From positions 889,281 to 951,245 of the forward strand of contig MU270036.1 in assembly GCA_021432635.1 (NCBI GenBank): a stretch of 61,965 bases of DNA, read 5' to 3'. The notes under the pieces were generated by a model. The model did no database searches. It was not told the DNA's origin and was given only the letters and a program-made list of their open reading frames with translations. Below are positions 56,701 to 61,965 of this stretch, in pieces. How positions within the stretch are numbered: the first letter of the stretch is position 1; every line of letters starts with the position of its first letter. Both the position numbers and the translations under genes were made by a program. Source of the stretch: Thozetella sp. PMI_491. Its lineage: Eukaryota > Ascomycota > Sordariomycetes > Chaetosphaeriales > Chaetosphaeriaceae.

Positions 56701-57147
56701 GCTGACTATGGTAAAGTTCGGCTAAATCCTACAAGACAGAGTGATTTTCATACCATTCACAAGCAGTACGAAGGGCAGGCCACTCTTTCAGTTCCAGACA
56801 AGAGCAGGAATACTCTAGGAGTCAAACCTGAAGATTCTGCATCCCGTGGGCTTTTCATCGGCCCTATGAAGCCGCCTATATTCTACTGTCAATTCCAACC
56901 TTGCCCATACAAATCCCATCGCTGGGACAGATGCAGGGAGCATATGAGAGGAGCCCACGGTTTAACGAGGGAAGATGACCTGCGAAGGATCCGCGCCAAC
57001 GCATTTATAGCGCATGCGGAATCCCCTGATAAGGTTCTGCAACCTAAGATCCCAGGGGTTCGTTGTTCTACCTGCAGTGCTCAAGGCGTGGAAATTTGGT
57101 TGCCCCCCGGACGAGCCTGTTCCAACTGTGGAACATCTGTCTTTTAA
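53786..57147 (+). CDS. Composite protein: C2H2-type fingers, kinase catalytic-loop fragment, C-terminal zinc motifs
   Basis: Exons 53786-54101, 54154-54844, 54900-55470, 55538-55914 and 55959-57147 join in phase to 1047 residues. The first four are well supported; the last intron (44 nt) is tentative. The N-terminal part (HFILWSDGYGVMSGDLDVVL) matches a fungal family ending in C2H2-like fingers: ECSICGRNITILDKATWKKH, PYVCLKLNCKF and MDCPLCQESTGKGKAAIASH. Exon 4 encodes HQDIKPSNVLLF and, 23 residues on, EFGASHV, a protein-kinase catalytic loop and DFG region with Glu instead of Asp, but the rest of a kinase is missing. The last exon has LQDAVTYQNDADG, a Cys cluster FCLQCDKQTDGDAYCSEACR, a finger (FYCQFQPCPY, HMRGAH) and a zinc ribbon (CSTC, CSNC). 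If the last splice is wrong, the gene stops at 56122. Confidence 0.55.
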
Positions 57148-58056
57148 AGAGATGGCTTATTGAGCGGCCCCCATGTCTTCCATAGGATATCAAAACTACG
57201 GTATATTTAAGCAACTTGTGCAAGAAGAAAAGGACGACACCCAGATGGACGAGGTTGTTAAGTAGAGCGCCACGCATGGTGTAGATAATGTCATATTTTG
57301 GGAATACAAGAGCGCTGTGCATATACTACAGAATAAATAGGACAGAAATAACCATGCTTTAATCAATGATAAAAAAAGGTTAATAGTCTAGTAGCTTGAT
57401 AGACCTGACAGCGAGTCGTGAATATCGCTTGGTAGAGAAATGTTTCGCTAACCTGACGCTATGTCTGCCGCATCGAGAATGCGACTGACGGCTAGCGGAA
57501 AGGTTGGAGAGATTCGTGGTAAAACGGCAGAAATAGCAGTGGGTGCACCGACCCACTACAAGAACTTGTAAGGTCATGATGGTTGAAATGTTCCGCTAAC
57601 ATGAGCAGTTGGTTATCATATTAACTGCAAGCTGCTCGAGGAGTTAAATGAAACGTGCCGCTCTCATTCTATGGCTACCTTCATGATCATGCAATTACCA
57701 AGACTGGAGCAATAGTCAATACAATTGCCATCTATTTATTCAATAATTACCTCTAGCTAGCCCTTCGATTAAGAGGCTTCAATAATGCCAGGACCAAAAA
57801 GAGTCAATAAAGCTCTAACAGGAGTGGATCATCGGCATTACAAACCGCAGTATCTCCATCCCATCATCAGAGGAAACAACGGCAGATAGCCCAGGGAGGA
57901 GTCTACCAGCGGTCTTTTCTTCAAGAGCCTGGCCGTCAGCCGTACCCACCCCTCTCCATACGAAGAAGAGCTGGGTGGCATCTTCTCGGGGAACTTCCTA
58001 CTTACTACCTTGTACTTTGATAAAATCCGCTCTAGTCTCACGCTCCGAGAAGACCC
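57148..58056. other. Gene-poor interval
   Basis: About 0.9 kb. Frames at 57380-57577 and 57838-58041 show no motifs. Two short similar phrases, aatgtttcgctaacctgac (57437) and aatgttccgctaacatgag (57588), are noted but not interpreted. Confidence 0.4.
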
Positions 58057-58371
58057 CTAGATTCTTCCTCCACACTCCCTGACAAACTTTTCTGGCTCCA
58101 TTTTGATCGGCCTGTTGTACCGGCCGTCGGGATAGATCAATGTCCGTCCATTGGTATATTCCCACGTGGCTTGGAAGCCATCCACCGGCTCGCTCGGTCC
58201 GTTGGCGAGAAACATGCCCTTTTCAAATTTACCTAGCGCGGCCATTTCACTCTGGCTCTTCTTGAGTTGCTTATGGCCGATGAAACCCTGGCCACTAGCC
58301 CTGCTAAACTGCAGCACCAGCACCTCCTTAAGTCCGGGACTATCGTCTTGGGGCTCGTAAAAGACACCCTT
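58057..58371 (-). pseudogene. 5'-truncated unknown coding fragment beside AT-rich DNA
   Basis: An open frame of about 105 codons starts without an ATG (HPKGVFYEPQDDSPGLKEVL) right where AT-rich sequence begins and ends normally with GGRI and a stop. It contains EKGMFLANGPSEPVDGFQAT and WEYTNGRTLIYPDGRYNRPI, so it looks like a real folded protein. The first methionine inside would give 88 residues. The loss of the 5' part next to degraded DNA suggests truncation. Family not recognised. Confidence 0.5.
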
Positions 58372-58390
58372 CGGGTGGTTAATTAGCTAG

Positions 58391-58650
58391 GCTAAATAGG
58401 CTAACTAGGCCAGCTTTAAATCCTTTATAAGCCTTAATAATCTATTAAAAGATCTTAATAAATATATTATATTAATTAAAAAGTATTAGTTATTAGTAAA
58501 GCTAATTTTAAATTATTATATTAAAGCTGTTTTATAGTAAGGTAATTCTAATATTATCTAGCTATTTATTACCATTAGCTTTATAAAAAGGCCTCTTAAA
58601 TTCAATCAGATAAAACACTAGTAACTTAAAGCCTTAATATAATATATTGA
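58391..58650. repeat. AT-rich degraded patch, RIP-like
   Basis: About 260 bases made largely of A and T with many TA steps (ttaataaatatattatattaa) and stop codons in all frames, in sharp contrast with its flanks. This is what repeat-induced point mutation leaves of old repeats in ascomycetes. The parent element cannot be identified. Confidence 0.65.
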
Positions 58651-59776
58651 GCTGGGGGTAGTCAGTGGATTTTTCTTTTCGCCCAGCGTGGCCCTGGCGC
58701 TGGAGGAACTGTGTGGTGGATCCAGACCCTGGTCTGACCAGGCCATACCAGCTCGATTTGTATAAGTAGTTAAGGGCTGCCGTCCTACCTCGGAGGAGGA
58801 CAATCAAGTCATCCATCAATCAGTCTACCCATTTGCATCATCTAGATAGCAATCAACTTCATACATTTGTTTCCCAAGACAAGACCAACCACAAGACCAC
58901 TCTGTACGACTATTACGGGGCTTCGCCCCATTCCTACGTGTTCATCCTGCCCTGGTCAGAGCCCAGCACTCGTTGGATCTCGCATTGGCATGCCCTCTTC
59001 CACGTACCACTAGACTTACGCTGCTTCAACGGCCCTACCTACGAACTGGATCGCAAGGTCGTGGTATTGGTTCCGCGCTGTGGCTACTAGGCTACGGAGT
59101 GTACGGTGGTGTTGTGTGTGTGGGTTGTCCCGCACGTGCTCTGCTTCCTGCTCCCCGTTCTCACTATCCCTGGTATGGGTTTGAGCTTAGTATAGTGTCA
59201 CAGCGCTGGCAGTGATAAACTGGATCTATAGCTATATGTATTGAAACGCACAAAATACTAAGCTAAGAAGAGGAAGAAGGTAAATGGAAGCTATAGATCT
59301 AGATGGATAGATATAGTGGTCAACTGGGCCACTATATCACGTGGGTGTAAACGAGTGGTTGCAAACTAGTGTGTGCAACGTGTGGAAACGAGTGGTTGCA
59401 AACGAGTGTGTGTAACGCGTGGTGTAACGCGTGGGGATGGCCCTGGGCCATCACAGCTTTCATGGTCCCATAATCACCAGGTTCTTCCTCCCCGGCACAT
59501 TTCACAACAAGTGACCATTCCCACCTCGGACACCGGCTGTAAGAATTTAATTAGCACAAATCTCCAAAGATTGGAAAACATAACGAGCGGCTATCTCCAT
59601 CCATCACCAATTAGCCCATCATTTGGACTGCCGTGCAGGTGGAAACCGCGGCCTGGCTCACCGGAATCTTCACCCATCACCTTCCCAGCCCTCCCGTCTC
59701 TGAGCCCCCGACCAGCCAGATCTCCGTGTTCATTCAACCGACCGACAACGATAGAGTAGATGATAGGCCAGTTACT
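58651..59776. other. Gene-poor interval
   Basis: About 1.1 kb. A frame at 58833-59090 (85 codons) reads like Trp-containing protein sequence but has no recognised motif. Contains the short tandem repeat listed separately. Confidence 0.4.
59349..59434. repeat. Two 37-bp tandem repeats plus partial third
   Basis: Units at 59349-59385 and 59386-59422 begin aaacgagtggttgcaaac and differ at three positions. A partial third unit (tgtaacgcgtgggg) follows to 59434. Minisatellite-like; no function evident. Confidence 0.8.
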
Positions 59777-60254
59777 TTAGTGGTACACCGCCCTCCTATT
59801 GTAGGGCAAGGGAGCAGGAGCAGCAGGGGTGTACGCCGGCGGAAGTTGACCACTGATCGGACCGCCATTGCCGGCCGGGTAGTAGTACAGCTGCTGTGCG
59901 TTCTGGGCGATGATGTTGGCCTGGGCGCGCTGCTGAACAGCTAACTGCTCAGTATATTGCGCCTGTGCGTTAGCTTGCGCCCATTCCTCTTGGGCCTGCT
60001 GGGCAGCGGCAGCGATGGCGGCATTCTGAACGCCTGTGGGATTCGGTCAGAACATAGGCTTTGAGTGGACTCGATGAGGATGACGGCTCACAGTCATAGC
60101 AACCGTCTTTGATCAAATTAAGACTGCCGTGGGCGGTGCAATAGAACTGGTGCTCTGTGCAATATCGCATGGCTGGCTTGAACCGACAGCGGTGGTTCCG
60201 CTTCATGGGGCAATTGTTGACTGGCTTCTGGGGGTCTTTCCTATTTTTAGCCAT
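59777..60254 (-). CDS. Small cysteine/histidine-rich protein with Gln/Ala-rich tail
   Basis: Exons 60254-60092 and 60033-59777 join in phase to 139 residues; the splice rebuilds GCYDCVQNAAIA. The N-terminal 55 residues hold CPMKRNHRCRFKPAMRYC, EHQFYCTAHGSL and GCYDC: seven cysteines and several histidines in a zinc-binding-like arrangement. The rest is Ala/Gln-rich, helical at first (AAAAQQAQEEWAQANAQAQY) and then Pro/Tyr-rich (LYYYPAGNGGPISGQ). No signal peptide, so probably cytosolic or nuclear. Family not recognised; nucleic-acid or protein binding is a guess. A TATA-like ttataaata lies about 145-155 bases upstream near 60400-60410. Confidence 0.72.
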
Positions 60255-61078
60255 GATAAAGATGAGGCTTTGAATCAATTATGCGTTTGCCGATAGCGAA
60301 GTTGAGCGAGCTGAGTGAGAAGTTCGGTGATGAGCTGTTGACATGAGGCTGAGGCTATGTTGGCAAGAAAGTGTCTGCCTGCTTCGCCCCGCCGGGGCTG
60401 TTATAAATAACGGAACCAAAAAGACCGAACTGTACTCCGTATAATACGGTTTTAAAACCGTTTTTTATTTTAAGGTCAAACATAAGGCCCGTGCGCAGCT
60501 AACCCTACTAACGTAAGCAACCACCTGTTAACGGAGGACCTGTGCCAGACTGGAGGCACAGGACCTGTGCCTGTAGTGGTCCCCCATGCTTTCCTTAGGT
60601 GGTGTGGAGTTACCCTGCTCATCTACAAGGCCCACATCTGAGACAACTACCTCTTACGCGGCGTCCACAACCATAACTACTTCCACTTCCTCTACGCATC
60701 GGGTACGAGCTCTACCAGCTGTGCTTCTACGACTATCAGTCTGCCGCAGTCCAGTTCATCAGGGACAAAGTCACCACACATTCGTCTACAACCACTGCGG
60801 TGTGTAGCCACGCGTCCTCTCGCAGCACCACCAAGACAAAGCCCTCGGCCTCCATGTCTAATAGATCTATTACTTCCAAGACTTTATCTCATGGAGAGTT
60901 CACAACATCGACAGAAACAACGCTATACGACATGAACAATCTGCACGACAACACAGGAGACGATGAGGACCTGCGGGCTGAGGCGACGGACTGTTTGCTG
61001 TGCTGCACGTCACCACCAAGACAATTGTGATGGGTAAGAGGCGACCCCGACGCCCACGAAATATAAGGCGTCCACTAT
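60255..61078. other. Gene-poor interval with Ser/Thr-rich frames
   Basis: About 820 bases. Frames 60586-60807 and 60800-61030 encode Ser/Thr-rich peptides without recognised motifs and change frame; they may be remnants of a secreted or wall protein. Not called. Confidence 0.35.
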
Positions 61079-61306
61079 CTACAGTACTAGAGTGGAGGCG
61101 CCGGCGCCGAAAGCTCCTGAAAGAGAATGAGAGGCATCGCCAATAAGAGCAATGTTACCGTGGGACACAACGAGGCCCAGGCGCGGGTCAGAAAACAGTG
61201 CAAACTCTTGCGTTTTTCCCTCAGCGGCGAGGCGCAGTACTCGGCGGATTGGCAGACAGAAGTCCATCAAGCAGTTACGAATGGTCACTTGGTCTGGGAC
61301 CTTCAA
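61079..61306 (-). pseudogene. Fragment of an FAD-dependent monooxygenase
   Basis: A 75-codon frame bears HGNIALIGDASHSLSGAFGA, the conserved GD motif (FAD ribityl binding) of salicylate-hydroxylase-type flavoprotein monooxygenases, preceded by FALFSDPRLGLVV as in the family. The full enzyme has over 400 residues; the dinucleotide-binding N-terminus and the C-terminus are absent and stops flank the piece. A non-functional remnant. Confidence 0.75.
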
Positions 61307-61419
61307 GTTCGATGGACATCTGAAGAGTTAGAGTCACACCTCGGCATCATTGCGGAGCCAAAGGATTTTAACATAACCAGCATTACTGATTCTGCAAGGT
61401 GCCCTGAGAGTCTCGGGGG

Positions 61420-61965
61420 TTGCATTGGCACGACCCTGGCCGCCGTGTCGGGCTTGGTCACCGGCAACCGCGACGGTTTATGCTAGGACCAAGATTAGGA
61501 GAATCTCAGGCTGTCGTGTACAAGATATTTTGTATACGTCGCCTTCTCACTCTAAAAGAAGTTGAGTCAACCAGTGGGAGTGTGACTGTGTCTGTTTCTA
61601 ACAATCGGAATTCCAAGCTAGTTGAGTCATCTATACATCCTTCAACTTGTGGGTTCCTATCAAAGGCATCTCGACAAGCAACGCCTGGAGGTCAGCTCAT
61701 TCTTTACCCGGCTGCGCAGTGCAACTTGGAGCAATTCTCAAGAGCAGCCACGAATCGCCGCACAAAAGGAGAGAAGGATGTTCTACGCATGGTCTTCGGG
61801 TGTTTGTCGAGAATTGTCAAGGCACTTCACGAGAATCGTGTCAAGCATAAAGACATCAAGCCTCGGAATATTCTGCTCATCAGGAACGTTGTGCTATTTC
61901 TGACTTTAGAATATCCCACCACTTCAGCGACAGGGTGAGCAAAACAAGCAGCCTAGCGCGTCAGA
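61420..61965 (+). pseudogene. Frameshifted protein kinase, cut by window end
   Basis: Kinase signatures occur in changing frames. Around 61625-61680 one frame has LSHLYILQLVGSYQRHLDKQ (hydrophobic N-lobe strand region). Another frame gives LILYPAAQCNLEQF (hinge) and VKALHENRVKHKDIKPRNIL, the catalytic loop with HKDIKPxN. Then the frame changes again to AISDFRISHHFSDR, where DFG has become DFR. The order matches fungal serine/threonine kinases, but the frame changes near 61690 and 61890 and the lost Gly argue against function, unless introns explain part. The gene continues beyond 61965. Confidence 0.7.

Noticed and set aside
1..61965. Bacterial-type operons, riboswitches or CRISPR arrays
   Set aside because: Intron-bearing genes and fungal families throughout; no regularly spaced short repeats with unique spacers were seen.

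Overview
This window looks like nuclear DNA of a filamentous ascomycete (Pezizomycotina). The genes are intron-bearing, with introns of about 45-110 nt, GT-AG borders and CTRAY-like branch sites. The gene families are typical of these fungi: Zn2Cys6 transcription factors, HET-domain proteins, a HET-ankyrin protein, a heme-thiolate peroxidase, a GPI-tailed extracellular intradiol dioxygenase-like protein, a feruloyl esterase and pogo/Fot1-type transposase debris. One AT-rich patch resembles repeat-induced point mutation. I placed exon borders by hand and kept a junction only where the reading phase closes and the joined protein resembles its family. Exon coordinates are in each entry.

Region by region. 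(1) 0-3.8 kb holds two surface-type unknowns: a large N-glycosylated membrane protein (minus) and a small secreted cysteine-containing protein (plus). (2) 5.4-16.2 kb is a compact sugar-use module: Zn2Cys6 regulator, sugar-porter MFS transporter, divergently transcribed intracellular GH3 beta-glucosidase with PA14 insert, then a second Zn2Cys6 regulator. The transporter carries an in-frame stop codon. (3) 16.6-18.4 kb is a CorA-like membrane protein. (4) 19.4-21.4 kb is a broken HET gene. (5) 22.3-29.6 kb holds a C-terminally membrane-anchored unknown and a very large protein with degenerate Trp/Lys/Glu-Pro repeats. (6) 30.7-33.5 kb is an intact single-exon HET-ankyrin protein, followed by a small membrane protein.

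(7) 35.3-48.3 kb is rich in secreted enzymes: beta-lactamase-fold hydrolase, GPI-tailed intradiol dioxygenase-like protein, feruloyl esterase and heme-thiolate peroxidase. A small-molecule kinase-like phosphotransferase and a Zn2Cys6 regulator lie among them. A decayed second copy of the phosphotransferase lies on the far side of the esterase. Together they suggest extracellular handling of plant phenolics; this is inference from context. (8) 48.8-57.2 kb contains a perfect 43-bp hairpin between direct repeats, a membrane protein, a pogo transposase tail, a DUF7580-like protein, and a composite gene joining C2H2-like fingers, a kinase catalytic-loop fragment and C-terminal zinc motifs. (9) 57.2-62 kb is a gene graveyard: a 5'-truncated ORF beside AT-rich DNA, a short tandem repeat, a small intact cysteine-rich gene, a fragment of an FAD monooxygenase and a frameshifted protein kinase cut by the window end.

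No rRNA, convincing tRNA or CRISPR array was seen.
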